Assembly (NCBI RefSeq): GCF_000373905.1
Contig: NZ_KB892705.1
Location: forward strand, 4,104,478 to 4,168,477
Direction of reading: 5' to 3'
Length of the DNA stretch: 64,000 nt
Source: Mycobacterium sp. 155
GTDB taxonomy: Bacteria > Actinomycetota > Actinomycetes > Mycobacteriales > Mycobacteriaceae
In this document: piece by piece, positions 1-8,055 of the stretch
How the letters are laid out: every line of letters begins with the position of its first letter
How positions within the stretch are numbered: the first letter of the stretch is position 1
Position numbers and translations under genes: made by a program
Notes under the pieces: generated by a model
The model's database searches: none
What the model saw: only the letters and a program-made list of their open reading frames with translations
What the model was told of the DNA's origin: nothing

Positions 1-935
1 ACCTGGAGACCCTGGACTGGGACGATGAACTGTTGTCGTTCTTCGGGATTCCGCGCCAGATGCTGCCCGAGATCCGGCCCTCGTCGTCGCCCGTGCCCTA
101 TGGCCTCACCCGCGCGGAGGGACCACTGGACGGCGAGGTGCCGTTGACGGGCATTCTCGGCGACCAGCAGGCCGCGATGGTCGGCCAGGTGTGCCTGGAT
201 GCCGGCGAGGCCAAGAACACCTATGGCACCGGCAATTTCCTGCTGCTCAACACGGGCGAGAAGATGGTCCGGTCCGCCAACGGGCTACTGACCACGGTGT
301 GCTACCAGTTCGGTGACTCGAAACCCGTGTACGCCCTGGAAGGTTCGATCGCGGTCACCGGATCAGCCGTGCAGTGGCTGCGCGATCAGCTCGGCATCAT
401 CAGTGGCGCCGCGCAGAGCGAGTCGCTGGCCCGGCAGGTCGCCGACAACGGCGGCGTGTACTTCGTGCCCGCGTTCTCGGGGCTGTTCGCGCCGTACTGG
501 CGTTCGGACGCCCGGGGCGCGATCGTTGGGCTGTCGCGGTTCAACACCAACGCGCATGTGGCCCGGGCGACGCTGGAGGCGATCTGCTACCAGAGCCGCG
601 ACGTGGTCGACGCGATGGAGGCCGATTCCGGTGTGCACCTTGAGGTTCTGAAGGTCGACGGCGGTATCACCGCCAACCAGCTGTGCATGCAGATTCAGGC
701 CGATGTGCTCGGCGTGGATGTGGTCAAGCCGGTCGTCGCCGAGACCACCGCGCTCGGCGCGGCCTACGCGGCGGGGCTGGCGGTCGGGTTCTGGAGCAAC
801 GCCGACGATCTGCGGGCCAATTGGCAGGAAGGTCAGCGCTGGAGCCCGAGGTGGAGTGAAGACCAGCGATCGAGCGGCTACGCCGGTTGGCGGAAAGCAG
901 TCCAGCGCACGCTGGATTGGGTTGAGATCGACTGA
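1..935 (+). CDS. glpK: Glycerol kinase, C-terminal part (cut by window edge)
   Basis: The reading frame is open from base 3 to the stop at 933-935, so about 310 C-terminal residues of a roughly 500-residue enzyme are present. Glycerol kinase phosphorylates glycerol to glycerol 3-phosphate with ATP in the cytoplasm. FGGY-kinase hallmarks are visible: [12 protein letters not shown], the glycine-rich stretch [11 protein letters not shown], the YALEGSI segment, [13 protein letters not shown], and the C-terminal ATP-binding segment [15 protein letters not shown] followed by [18 protein letters not shown]. The TTG at 33 is internal, not the start. In M. tuberculosis the orthologue (Rv3696c, recalled) borders the RDD gene that here appears only at 46 kb, so this is the left chromosomal flank of the accessory region. 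Confidence 0.96.
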   Translation, partial: LETLDWDDELLSFFGIPRQMLPEIRPSSSPVPYGLTRAEGPLDGEVPLTGILGDQQAAMVGQVCLDAGEAKNTYGTGNFLLLNTGEKMVRSANGLLTTVCYQFGDSKPVYALEGSIAVTGSAVQWLRDQLGIISGAAQSESLARQVADNGGVYFVPAFSGLFAPYWRSDARGAIVGLSRFNTNAHVARATLEAICYQSRDVVDAMEADSGVHLEVLKVDGGITANQLCMQIQADVLGVDVVKPVVAETTALGAAYAAGLAVGFWSNADDLRANWQEGQRWSPRWSEDQRSSGYAGWRKAVQRTLDWVEID

Positions 936-936
936 A

Positions 937-1617
937 TCACCGCGGCAGCGGGCAGACCGTCAACAGACCCTTGAGCTCGTCGTAGTACTGCACGCCCAGC
1001 ATGGCGTGGCGACCCTTGTCGTTGGTTCGCTCGGCATCGGCGATCTGGCCGGCCAACTCACCCAGCCGTCGGGCATGTTCGGCGGCCTTGCCCGAGGTCA
1101 CCTGCTTCGCCTGTTCGTTGATCACCTTGGCCCAGTCGTTGAAGTCGCCGACCGTCGGGCCCTGGTTGGCAGTGAACGACGGGAGGATCAGACCAGAACT
1201 TGCCCGGCTGGACTGCATCAGGGGTTGGGCCTGGCGGCAGCCCTTGCCGGAAATGTAGGTGAGTGTCACCGAAGCGGCGACGACGACCACGGCCAGAGCA
1301 GCGGCGGCCACCGCGAGCCTCTGGGTGCGGGGTTCGGCATCGGGAACTCGCCTGCGCCACATCACGTGCGCGAGAATTATGGCTGCCATGGCGAGCACCG
1401 ACAACAAGGCGGCCTCAAGCAGATTCCCGACGCCGGATGCCGAGTTGGTAGCCCCTAAAGTCGCCATAGCGGCGAGCAACACCAGCAGCCACTGCCAGAA
1501 TCCGCGCCGACGCTCGTAGGCGTTGACGTCACGGAACTGGACGCCGATGGTGGCGCCGACAGCCGCCAGCACGGCCACGATAGCGGGAACGATGTATGCG
1601 GCGATTTCTTCGGTCAT
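937..1617 (-). CDS. Hypothetical membrane protein (226 aa)
   Basis: I do not recognise a named family. The protein has four hydrophobic segments: residues about 5-23 (IVPAIVAVLAAVGATIGV), 37-55, 63-86, and 105-123, followed by a soluble tail of about 100 residues with a single Cys near the start (GKGC) and one close to the C terminus (LLTVCPLPR). The start at 1617 is chosen because ATG overlaps the stop of the upstream aldo-keto reductase gene (ATGA, 1614-1617), which implies translational coupling. It converges on glpK with one base between the stops. Its role is unknown; the tail could face the cell surface. Confidence 0.75.
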   Translation of the reverse strand: MTEEIAAYIVPAIVAVLAAVGATIGVQFRDVNAYERRRGFWQWLLVLLAAMATLGATNSASGVGNLLEAALLSVLAMAAIILAHVMWRRRVPDAEPRTQRLAVAAAALAVVVVAASVTLTYISGKGCRQAQPLMQSSRASSGLILPSFTANQGPTVGDFNDWAKVINEQAKQVTSGKAAEHARRLGELAGQIADAERTNDKGRHAMLGVQYYDELKGLLTVCPLPR

Positions 1618-2492
1618 CTGCTCACGCCGTCCAGCCGATCCGAGATATCTTCGGGCAGCGCGATATCCGCTACCGCGAGGTTCTCCACCAGGTGCGTCGG
1701 TGACGATGTTCCCGGAATCAGCAGGACGTTGGGCGCGACCGACAGCGTCCATGCCAACACAATCTGCGCCGGCGTGTAGCCGAGGTCGACTGCGGCCTGC
1801 CGGACGACGTCGTTGCCGAGCACGGGACTGTTCGGATCGAACGCCGAACCGAGCGGAAAGAATGGAACGAACGCGATACCGTGCTCGACGCACAGGTCCA
1901 GGACCGGTTGGGCGCTCCGGTCGATGATGTTGTAAGCGTTCTGCACACACGCGATTGCGGTGTGGCCCAAGGCAATCCGCAGATGCTCAGAGGAGATGTT
2001 GCTGAGGCCTACGGCATCGATCAATCCTTCGTCGCGGGCCGCGATCATAGCCGTCAGTTGCCGCTCGAACAGCTCATGGTCGACGGTGGCGGGGGCACCG
2101 ATCCCGTCGCCGTTGTGAACGCGTAGGTTCACTGCGGCTAGCCGGTCGGTGTCGAGAGTCCGCAGGTTGTCCTCGATGCCGCGGCGGAGTTCCCCGGGGT
2201 CTTGTGCGGGTAGCCACAGCCCCTGCTCGTCGCGGCGGGCACCGACCTTGCTGACCAGCGCGAGGTCCGACGGGTAGGGGTGTAGCGCGGCACGGATCAA
2301 CTCGTTGGCGACGGCGGGTCCGTAGAACTGTGCGGTGTCGATGTGGTTGACGCCCAACTCGATTGCGCGTCGGAGCACCGACAGAGCTTGCTCGCGGTCC
2401 CGCGGCGGGCCGAACACGCCGGGCCCGGGCAATTGCATGGCACCGAACCCGACGCGCGACACCGCGAACGGACCTAAGGGGAAGGTCTGCAT
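1614..2492 (-). CDS. Aldo/keto reductase family oxidoreductase
   Basis: This 292-residue protein is a full-length AKR, a cytosolic NADPH-dependent (beta/alpha)8 barrel reductase of aldehydes and ketones. Family signs: the N-terminal VGFGAMQLPGP, NHIDTAQFYG (catalytic Asp and Tyr), LVSKVG with the catalytic Lys, a modified AAVNLRVHNGDG at the catalytic-His strand, GLSNISSEHL, and the cofactor-binding LLIPGTSSPTHLVENLA. ATG at 2492 is preferred because homology begins at MQTFPLGPFAVSRVGFG; frame upstream is GC-rich shadow. It is translationally coupled to the membrane protein gene downstream. The substrate cannot be read from the sequence. Confidence 0.9.
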   Translation of the reverse strand: MQTFPLGPFAVSRVGFGAMQLPGPGVFGPPRDREQALSVLRRAIELGVNHIDTAQFYGPAVANELIRAALHPYPSDLALVSKVGARRDEQGLWLPAQDPGELRRGIEDNLRTLDTDRLAAVNLRVHNGDGIGAPATVDHELFERQLTAMIAARDEGLIDAVGLSNISSEHLRIALGHTAIACVQNAYNIIDRSAQPVLDLCVEHGIAFVPFFPLGSAFDPNSPVLGNDVVRQAAVDLGYTPAQIVLAWTLSVAPNVLLIPGTSSPTHLVENLAVADIALPEDISDRLDGVSR

Positions 2493-2524
2493 GCCGGTCA
2501 GCCTACGCAGACCTCCGCGGCCGG

Positions 2525-3253
2525 CTACTCCTCGCCGAGGATCTGGTAGATCTCGCGGCGTGCGCCGTTGACGATGTCGAGGATGCGTTGCTGCTGTTCT
2601 TCGCTCGCGGTGTGCACCGACTGGGCGACGGCGCCCATCAGCTGGCCGACAGCGGCGCGCATATTGACAGCGTTGGGGTCGGCGTCCTCGGTGATGGCGT
2701 CCCAGGGCGCGGTTTCGATCTGTTCGGCGGCCGCGCGGCCTTCGTCGGTCAGCTCGAAAGTCTTCTTGCTGCCTTCGCTTTCGGCCGGGGCGATCAGGCC
2801 CTCGTCGACCAGCAGCTGCAGGGTCGGATAGACCGAGCCCGGGCTGGGCCGCCACAAGTTGTCGCTGCGTTCGGCGATCTGCTGGGTCATCTCGTAGCCG
2901 TGCATGGGACGCTCGGTCAGCAGTTTGAGGATGGCGGCACGGACGTCACCGCGCCTGCCGCGGCCGCTGTTGCGTCCACTGCGACCGCGACCACGGGGGC
3001 CGCCGCCGAAACCGGGACCGAAACCCGGGCCGAAGCCGGGGCCGAATCCGAAACCCGGGCCGAAACCGGGACCACCGAAACCGCGGCCGAACGGGCCGTG
3101 ATGGCCTGCGGACTCTTCGCGGACGTGATCGCGGAACTCGCGCCGGGCCCGGCGCCGCTCCTCGTGCTGGGTACGACGATCGTCGGGGCCGAAGCCGAAA
3201 CCGAAGCCGCCTGGGCCGAACGGTGGATTGGGAGGTGTGAATGGGGTGTTCAT
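2525..3253 (-). CDS. PadR-family transcriptional regulator with long Gly/Phe/Pro-rich N-terminal tract
   Basis: Residues about 103-180 are a PadR winged helix: AAILKLLTERPMHGYEMTQQ, then the wing PSPGSVYPTLQLLVDEGLI and KKTFELTDEGRAAAEQ. The 100 N-terminal residues are unusual: a charged patch (DDRRTQHEERRRARREF) and then low-complexity Gly/Phe/Pro repeats (GFGPGFGFGPGFGPGF), probably disordered. The C-terminal helix (about 205-240) is the usual PadR dimerisation region. A second PadR gene lies just upstream in the same direction, with an inverted repeat in the 91-bp gap that could be its operator. The ligand is unknown; PadR proteins usually repress a detoxification gene and themselves. Confidence 0.88.
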   Translation of the reverse strand: MNTPFTPPNPPFGPGGFGFGFGPDDRRTQHEERRRARREFRDHVREESAGHHGPFGRGFGGPGFGPGFGFGPGFGPGFGPGFGGGPRGRGRSGRNSGRGRRGDVRAAILKLLTERPMHGYEMTQQIAERSDNLWRPSPGSVYPTLQLLVDEGLIAPAESEGSKKTFELTDEGRAAAEQIETAPWDAITEDADPNAVNMRAAVGQLMGAVAQSVHTASEEQQQRILDIVNGARREIYQILGEE

Positions 3254-3307
3254 GGGTGAGGTTCTCTCTTTCGACGGGAAGCGTTAAATGCGCCTCCGAT
3301 ACGATAA

Positions 3308-3327
3308 CGATATATCGGAACATATCG
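3308..3327. promoter_or_regulatory. Inverted repeat, candidate PadR operator
   Basis: CGATAT (3308-3313) and ATATCG (3322-3327) form a perfect 6-bp inverted repeat with an 8-bp spacer, within an AT-rich patch of otherwise GC-rich DNA. It sits about 55-75 bp upstream of the ATG at 3253. PadR repressors commonly bind such AT-rich dyads in their own promoters, so autoregulation is plausible but inferred. Confidence 0.45.
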
Positions 3328-3344
3328 TCGATGCAACGGTGAAT

Positions 3345-3866
3345 TCAGTCGTGTTCGTCAAGTCGGGCGGTGAGCCACGTTGCCCACTCCCGCTGCATGG
3401 CGTTGAGGCGCAGCCCGAACTCCAGCGCGGCGTGCGCGTAGAAATCCGCCGCGTCATCGGTCCAGGTGACAGAAGCTTCGAGGGTCTTGAGCCGTTCCAC
3501 CTCGGCGGCGCCGTGGTCGGCAAGGGCAACGAGGTGCTCGCGGGCCTGGGCGGGCGGCAGTTCACTCAGGAGGAAGACCCGCAGGAGTTCGGCGTGGCGT
3601 TCCGGAGGATCGTCGGACGGGTCGAGGATCCAGCGCATCAGTTCGGCCCGACCGGCCGTGGTGATCCGGTATTCCTTGCGGCCGCGCGGCCCGATGTCGG
3701 AGACCTCGATCAGTCCTGCTGCGGCCAGTTTGTTGAGCTCGCCGTAGAGCTGGCTCTGGGTGGCCGGCCACACGTTGGCCATCGACTGCTCGAATCGCCC
3801 GAGCAGGTCATATCCGCTGCCGGGGTGCTGGGCCAGGAGGCCGAGTGCGGCCATTCGCAAACTCAT
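3345..3866 (-). CDS. PadR-family transcriptional regulator with C-terminal helical domain
   Basis: A compact 173-residue PadR/Vir-type repressor. The N-terminal winged helix spans residues 1-80 (MAALGLLAQHPGSGYDLLGR, ATQSQLYGELNKLAAAGLIE, RKEYRITTAGRAELMRWI), followed by a helical C-terminal domain (about 95-170) with LPPAQAREHLVAL and a Trp-rich end (REWATWLTARLDEHD), typical of subfamily 1 PadR proteins. It is divergent from the carotenoid oxygenase gene, with a 58-bp gap that contains a TGACAT-N12-ATGTCA dyad. It probably controls that gene and itself; this is inferred from position only. Confidence 0.88.
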   Translation of the reverse strand: MSLRMAALGLLAQHPGSGYDLLGRFEQSMANVWPATQSQLYGELNKLAAAGLIEVSDIGPRGRKEYRITTAGRAELMRWILDPSDDPPERHAELLRVFLLSELPPAQAREHLVALADHGAAEVERLKTLEASVTWTDDAADFYAHAALEFGLRLNAMQREWATWLTARLDEHD

Positions 3867-3889
3867 GGCGTCATCTTAGCTTCCACTAT

Positions 3890-3913
3890 TGACATGTCAG
3901 TAATGGAATGTCA
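3890..3913. promoter_or_regulatory. Dyad between divergent PadR and carotenoid oxygenase genes
   Basis: TGACAT at 3890-3895 and ATGTCA at 3908-3913 form an inverted repeat separated by 12 bp; the left arm is also part of the self-complementary TGACATGTCA. The spacing resembles the ATGT-N8-ACAT type of operator described for PadR proteins, but arm order differs. It lies directly upstream of both starts, so it is a candidate operator for the 3345-3866 regulator. Confidence 0.45.
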
Positions 3914-3924
3914 CCGTGGATGGC

Positions 3925-5235
3925 ATGACCTCAGCCCAGCCCGTCGGCGAAACCGACTTCTTCCGGCGCGGCAACTACGCGCCCGTCGCCGACGAACTCA
4001 CCGAATACGACCTGCCCGTCGAAGGCGCGATCCCGCCCGAGCTGGACGGCTGGTACCTGCGCAATGGACCCAATCCGCGCCAGGCGACCGCGCACTGGTT
4101 CACCGGCGACGGGATGATCCACGGCATCCGCATCGAAAGTGGCGCTGCCAAGTGGTACCGCAACCGCTGGGTCCGTACCGATAGCTTCATCAAGGACTTT
4201 CCGCTCTACAACGCCGACGGCAGCCGCAACCTACGGGCCTCGATCGCCAACACTCACGTGGTCAACCACGCCGGCCGGACTCTCGCGCTGGTGGAAAGCT
4301 CGCTGCCGTACGAGATCACCAACGAGCTGGAGACGTTGGGCGCCTACGACTTCGGTGGCAAACTCGTGGATTCGATGACAGCGCATCCCAAGATCTGCCC
4401 TACGACGGGGGAACTTCATTTCTTCGGCTACGGCAGCATTTTTGAGCCGTACGTCACCTATCATCGGGTCGACGCCGCCGGTGAACTCACCGTCAACCGG
4501 CCGGTGGATGTCAAGTCGCACACCATGATGCACGACTTTGCGATGACCTCCGGTCACGTCATCTTCATGGACCTGCCGGTGGTGTTCGATCTCGACGTCG
4601 CGCTCAAGGGCGACGGTGACATGCCCTACCGGTGGAGCGATGACTACGGTGCCCGCTTCGGCGTCATGCGCCGTGACGATCCGAATGCCCCGATCCGTTG
4701 GTTCGACATCGACCCGTGCTATGTCTTTCATGTGGTGAATGCGCATGAGATCGGCAATTCGATTGTGCTGCACGCGGTCCGCTACCCCGAACTGTGGCGG
4801 GAAAACGGCGGATTCGACGCGGAGGGGGCGCTGTGGGAATGGCGAATCGACCTGACGACAGGCACCGTCACCGAGCGTCAGCTCGACGATGCCGGCGTGG
4901 AGTTCCCACGGATCGATGACCGCCTCGCGGGCCTGAATGCGCGCTACTCCGTGGCGGTCGGCTCCAACGGCTGGATCCGCTATGACTTGACCACGGGCGC
5001 CGCGGTGCGCCACGACCTGGGTTCCGGCGGTCCGGGTGAGGCGGTGTTCGTTCCCGGCACCGGTGCGGCCGACGAGAGCAACGGGTGGTATCTCGGCTAC
5101 GTCTACGATCCGGAACGTGATGGCAGCGATCTGGTGATCCTCGATGCTTGTGCCTTCGCCGGCGAGCCGGTGGCGAAAATCGCGCTGCCGCAGCGTGTTC
5201 CCTACGGATTCCACGGCAACTGGATCAGCGGCTAA
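3925..5235 (+). CDS. Carotenoid oxygenase (RPE65/CCD family)
   Basis: A 436-residue non-haem iron dioxygenase that cleaves carotenoids or related alkenes. Four conserved His of the seven-bladed propeller are in recognisable settings: MTAHPK, MMHDFAMT, FHVVNAHE, and the C-terminal YGFHGNW. The N-terminal GWYLRNGPNPRQ and HWFTGDGMIHG are family signatures. I prefer ATG at 3925; an in-frame GTG at 3916 would add three residues. M. tuberculosis has similar proteins (Rv0654, Rv0913c; recalled). The divergent PadR gene suggests substrate-responsive control. Substrate cannot be decided from sequence. Confidence 0.92.
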   Translation: MTSAQPVGETDFFRRGNYAPVADELTEYDLPVEGAIPPELDGWYLRNGPNPRQATAHWFTGDGMIHGIRIESGAAKWYRNRWVRTDSFIKDFPLYNADGSRNLRASIANTHVVNHAGRTLALVESSLPYEITNELETLGAYDFGGKLVDSMTAHPKICPTTGELHFFGYGSIFEPYVTYHRVDAAGELTVNRPVDVKSHTMMHDFAMTSGHVIFMDLPVVFDLDVALKGDGDMPYRWSDDYGARFGVMRRDDPNAPIRWFDIDPCYVFHVVNAHEIGNSIVLHAVRYPELWRENGGFDAEGALWEWRIDLTTGTVTERQLDDAGVEFPRIDDRLAGLNARYSVAVGSNGWIRYDLTTGAAVRHDLGSGGPGEAVFVPGTGAADESNGWYLGYVYDPERDGSDLVILDACAFAGEPVAKIALPQRVPYGFHGNWISG

Positions 5236-5250
5236 GTAACGTATCGGGCC

Positions 5251-5628
5251 ATGATGGTGAAATGGCTCGACAAGCCCGAAGATCATGACTACGACGCGGC
5301 CGCGGATTACCTGTCGCTCGTGGCCGAGTCCGACGCCGTCGACAAGGCGGTGTCGGCGCTGAAGAAGGCGCCGCCGGTCACCCGTAAGGCCAAGGACATC
5401 TTGCGGGCGGCCGGGCTGACACTGCTGCCGGAGACCAATGCTCATGTCCGCGCTGACCTGGTCAAGATCAGTGACGGTAAGAAGCTGTCGCCGATCCTGC
5501 TGGTGCGTGGCGACGCGCGCAAAGGTACACCGCTGCAGGTGGCCGATGGTTACCACCGCGTGTGCGCGAGTTATCTGACCGACGAGAACACCGACATACC
5601 GTGCCGGTTGGTGTCGTGGCAGTCGTGA
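5251..5628 (+). CDS. Small conserved protein, ParB/Srx-like fold suspected
   Basis: A 125-residue soluble protein, 15 bp after the carotenoid oxygenase gene and likely co-transcribed. The C-terminal half contains SPILLVRGDARKG-PLQVADGYHRVCA, which resembles the nucleotide-binding strand-loop of ParB/sulfiredoxin-like proteins (GxxR plus a DGxHR motif). There is no partition context, so a ParB function is not claimed. Two adjacent ATGs (5251, 5254) could start translation. Function unknown. Confidence 0.7.
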   Translation: MMVKWLDKPEDHDYDAAADYLSLVAESDAVDKAVSALKKAPPVTRKAKDILRAAGLTLLPETNAHVRADLVKISDGKKLSPILLVRGDARKGTPLQVADGYHRVCASYLTDENTDIPCRLVSWQS

Positions 5629-5637
5629 TGTGCTGAC

Positions 5638-6801
5638 ATGACGGGCATCGGCTTCGGAACGCTCGCACTGATCGTGGTGATCGGGCTCACCGGCCCGGCG
5701 CTGGCATCGGTGCCGCGGATGCGGATCCCGGTGGTGATCGGTGAGCTGCTGGCCGGAATCATCTTCGGTAGAACCGGATTCGGTGTCATCGACCACACCG
5801 ACCCGACCTTCTCGTTGTTGGCTAACATCGGCTTCGCGCTGGTCATGTTCGTCGTCGGCACCCACGTTCCGGTGCGAGATACCACGCTGCACAGCGCGAT
5901 TCCCAAGGCGCTGCTACGGGCACTGCTGGTGGGTGCGGTGGCCGCGGTGCTCGGCGTGGTGCTGGCCCGGGTGTTCGGCACTGCTCACGCGCTGATGTAT
6001 GCCGTGCTGATGGCGTCGTCGTCCGCGGCGCTTGCCCTGCCGGTGATCGACGGACTGCGGTTGCAGGGCCCACAGGTGCTTTCGGTCACGGCCCAGATCG
6101 CCATCGCGGATGCGGCGTCGATTGTCTTGCTGCCCTTGGTGATCGATATTCAGCGGGCTCCGCGGGCAGCTCTGGGGGCGCTGGCCATCGCCGGCTGCGC
6201 CGTGGTGGTGTACGTATTGCTGTGGGCCGAGAGCCGGGTCGGACTGAGGAAACGACTACACCATTACTCCGAGGATCACGAGTTCGCCCTCGAATTGCGC
6301 ATCAGCTTGATTCTTTTGTTCACGCTCGCGGCTGTCGCTGTCGCGACCCACGTATCGATCATGCTGGCCGGCTTCGCGCTGGGTTTGGTGATATCGGCGA
6401 TCGGTGAGCCACGCCGGTTGGCCCGGCAGCTCTTCGGCATCACCGACGGGTTCTTCGGGCCGCTGTTCTTCGTGTGGTTGGGGGCTTCATTACAGGTGCG
6501 GGAGCTCGGCCACGATCCCAAACTCATCGTGCTCGGCGCTGCGCTGGGTTTCGGTGCCGTGCTCGCTCACACTGCGGGTCGGTTGATGGGCCAGTCGTTG
6601 CCGCTGGCGGTGTTCTCGGCAGCGCAGCTGGGGGTGCCAGTGGCCGCCGCGACATTGGGCACTGAACAACATCTGCTCAGGCCGGGGGAGGGATCAGCGA
6701 TGATGCTCGGGGCGCTCATCACCATCGCGACGACGTCAGTCGCCGGGGCGCTGGCCGCGCGCTCGGCGGCGGCCACGAAGCAACCACCGGAGGCGGCCTG
6801 A
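5638..6801 (+). CDS. Cation:proton antiporter (CPA2/KefB-NhaS type)
   Basis: A 387-residue integral membrane protein with about 11-12 hydrophobic segments, the core of a monovalent cation/H+ exchanger. Family signs: VVIGELLAGIIFGRTGFG near residue 35, ANIGFALVMFVVGTHV, the unwound-helix region ASSSAALALPVIDGL (about 123-137), and GFALGLVISAIGEPRRLARQLFGITDGFFGPLFFVWLGA. No TrkA-N nucleotide-binding domain follows, so it is the short form. It starts 9 bp after the preceding small gene and converges on the molybdate-binding lipoprotein gene with 2 bp between stops. Confidence 0.9.
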   Translation: MTGIGFGTLALIVVIGLTGPALASVPRMRIPVVIGELLAGIIFGRTGFGVIDHTDPTFSLLANIGFALVMFVVGTHVPVRDTTLHSAIPKALLRALLVGAVAAVLGVVLARVFGTAHALMYAVLMASSSAALALPVIDGLRLQGPQVLSVTAQIAIADAASIVLLPLVIDIQRAPRAALGALAIAGCAVVVYVLLWAESRVGLRKRLHHYSEDHEFALELRISLILLFTLAAVAVATHVSIMLAGFALGLVISAIGEPRRLARQLFGITDGFFGPLFFVWLGASLQVRELGHDPKLIVLGAALGFGAVLAHTAGRLMGQSLPLAVFSAAQLGVPVAAATLGTEQHLLRPGEGSAMMLGALITIATTSVAGALAARSAAATKQPPEAA

Positions 6802-6803
6802 AC

Positions 6804-7580
6804 TCAGGGCTTGGCAAATCCCGCTTTCGCCAGCGCCTTCTGGCCGGCCTCACCGGTGACGAGGTCGACGAAGCGATGGGCCGCGGCAGCGTTCTTGGAC
6901 TGCTTGAGCACCGCGATCGGGTAGGTGTTGACAGCCTCAGCGGCCTCGGGGAACGGCACAGCGGTCACCTTGTCACCCGCCCCGGCGGCATCGGTGACGT
7001 AGACGACTCCGGCGTCGGCCTGCCCGGTGGTGACCTTATTGAGTACATCGGTCACCGAGGACTCCTCGCTGACCGGATCCAGCGTGATACCGGTGACCTT
7101 CTCGACAGTCTGCGTCGCTCCGCCGCACGGCACGGGCGGGGCGCACACCACTACGCTGACGCCGGGCTTGGTCAGATCGCGAAATGACGTGATGCCTTTG
7201 GGATTTCCAGGTGCCACCGCGATGGTCAGCGTGTTGGTCGCGAAATTGACCGGGTTACCGTCGAGTAGGCCGGCCTGGGCGGCCTTGTCCATATTGCGAG
7301 TGTCGGCCGACGCGAACACGTCAGCGGTGGCGCCCTGGGTCAACTGTGTGACCAGGTCCGAGGACCCCGCGAACGAGAACTCCACGGACGAGCCCGGGTT
7401 GTCGGTCTTGTACTGGTTGGCGATCTCGGTGAATGCGGACTTCAGCGACGCCGCGGCGAACACCGTGAGCGAGCCGGCTTCGGATGCCGAGCTGGGTTCC
7501 GAGGCGGAATTGGACTGGCAGCCGGTGGTCACGGCCAGCGCCATCACACCGGCGATGGCCAGCGCACGCACACGAGTCAT
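6804..7580 (-). CDS. modA: Molybdate ABC transporter substrate-binding lipoprotein
   Basis: A 258-residue periplasmic binding protein. It begins with a lipoprotein signal (MTRVRALAIAGVMALAVTTGC, lipobox Cys at residue 21), then the ModA fold: LTVFAAASLKSAFTEIANQY, FSFAGSSDLVTQLTQGATADVFASAD, NTLTIAVAPGNPKGI, GQADAGVVYVTDA. ModA captures molybdate or tungstate for the ModBC permease. ATG at 7580 gives exactly the signal peptide and has an upstream purine-rich GAAAGGAAT. No modB or modC is present on either side, so it is an orphan here, or its partners are elsewhere. Confidence 0.9.
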   Translation of the reverse strand: MTRVRALAIAGVMALAVTTGCQSNSASEPSSASEAGSLTVFAAASLKSAFTEIANQYKTDNPGSSVEFSFAGSSDLVTQLTQGATADVFASADTRNMDKAAQAGLLDGNPVNFATNTLTIAVAPGNPKGITSFRDLTKPGVSVVVCAPPVPCGGATQTVEKVTGITLDPVSEESSVTDVLNKVTTGQADAGVVYVTDAAGAGDKVTAVPFPEAAEAVNTYPIAVLKQSKNAAAAHRFVDLVTGEAGQKALAKAGFAKP

Positions 7581-7605
7581 GCGATTCCTTTCGGGGTTTC
7601 TACGA

Positions 7606-7689
7606 TCACTGTGCTTTGACCACTGCGACAGCCGCGCCGCCGACCCCGAGCAGCTCGGCGGCCTCGCGGATCCGGATGTGCTGGGGCAC
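7606..7689 (-). pseudogene. N-terminal remnant of a MopI/excisionase-type HTH regulator
   Basis: A GTG-initiated 27-codon frame begins MPQHIRIREAAELLGV, the start of a MerR/excisionase-like helix-turn-helix of the kind found in molybdate-responsive regulators encoded next to modA. After GV the homology stops abruptly (GGAAVAVVKAQ, stop), so the HTH recognition helix and the molybdate-binding TOBE domains are missing. It is most likely a deletion remnant at the left junction of the accessory region. Confidence 0.5.
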
Positions 7690-8055
7690 GGCGTCAGCGT
7701 AACTACCACTGCCAGGACCAAACAACCGCATCTGCGGTCTTGACCATGGAGTTAAGGAAACCGAAGCAGCGGTTCAGACGGTATTTGGACGAGATCGGGC
7801 AACGGCTGCCTGTACGACTGTTAATAAAGTCCTGTGGAGTCGTCGGCCGCCGGTCGGCTCCGATCGAACCCCAATCAGTGAAATCCGCCACTCTCTGACG
7901 GTTCATCGGTGATACTGGCCCCGAGGCACTTCCGCCGCACTGGAGCGTCGGCAGTCGGTGGAAATTTGCCTTGCTGAATTCTCTTGCCCAAACGTTTCAG
8001 CTGGTGTTTACTAGCGGTATACGTTGATTCCTACCACGAGACAAGGTGCATAAAT
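7690..8055. other. Intergenic region upstream of gmaS-like gene
   Basis: About 370 bp with no convincing gene. The only open frame (ATG at 7746, 50 codons) is basic and unlike known proteins. The stretch holds the promoter for the gmaS-mgsABC operon; a CTGACGGTTC word at 7894-7903 is shared with the duplicated promoter regions of tkt and phi (opposite orientation relative to the gene), but the rest of that element is not conserved. Confidence 0.5.

Noticed and set aside
5251..5628. Chromosome partition ParB protein
   Set aside because: Only a short DGxHR-like motif is shared; there is no HTH domain or parA neighbour.
4231..5892. 553-codon open frame on the minus strand
   Set aside because: It is antisense to the carotenoid oxygenase and its neighbours, with low-complexity His/Arg/Asp-rich text typical of a shadow frame in high-GC DNA.
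7746..7898. 50-codon ORF upstream of gmaS
   Set aside because: No ribosome site, no homology and a very basic composition; likely intergenic.
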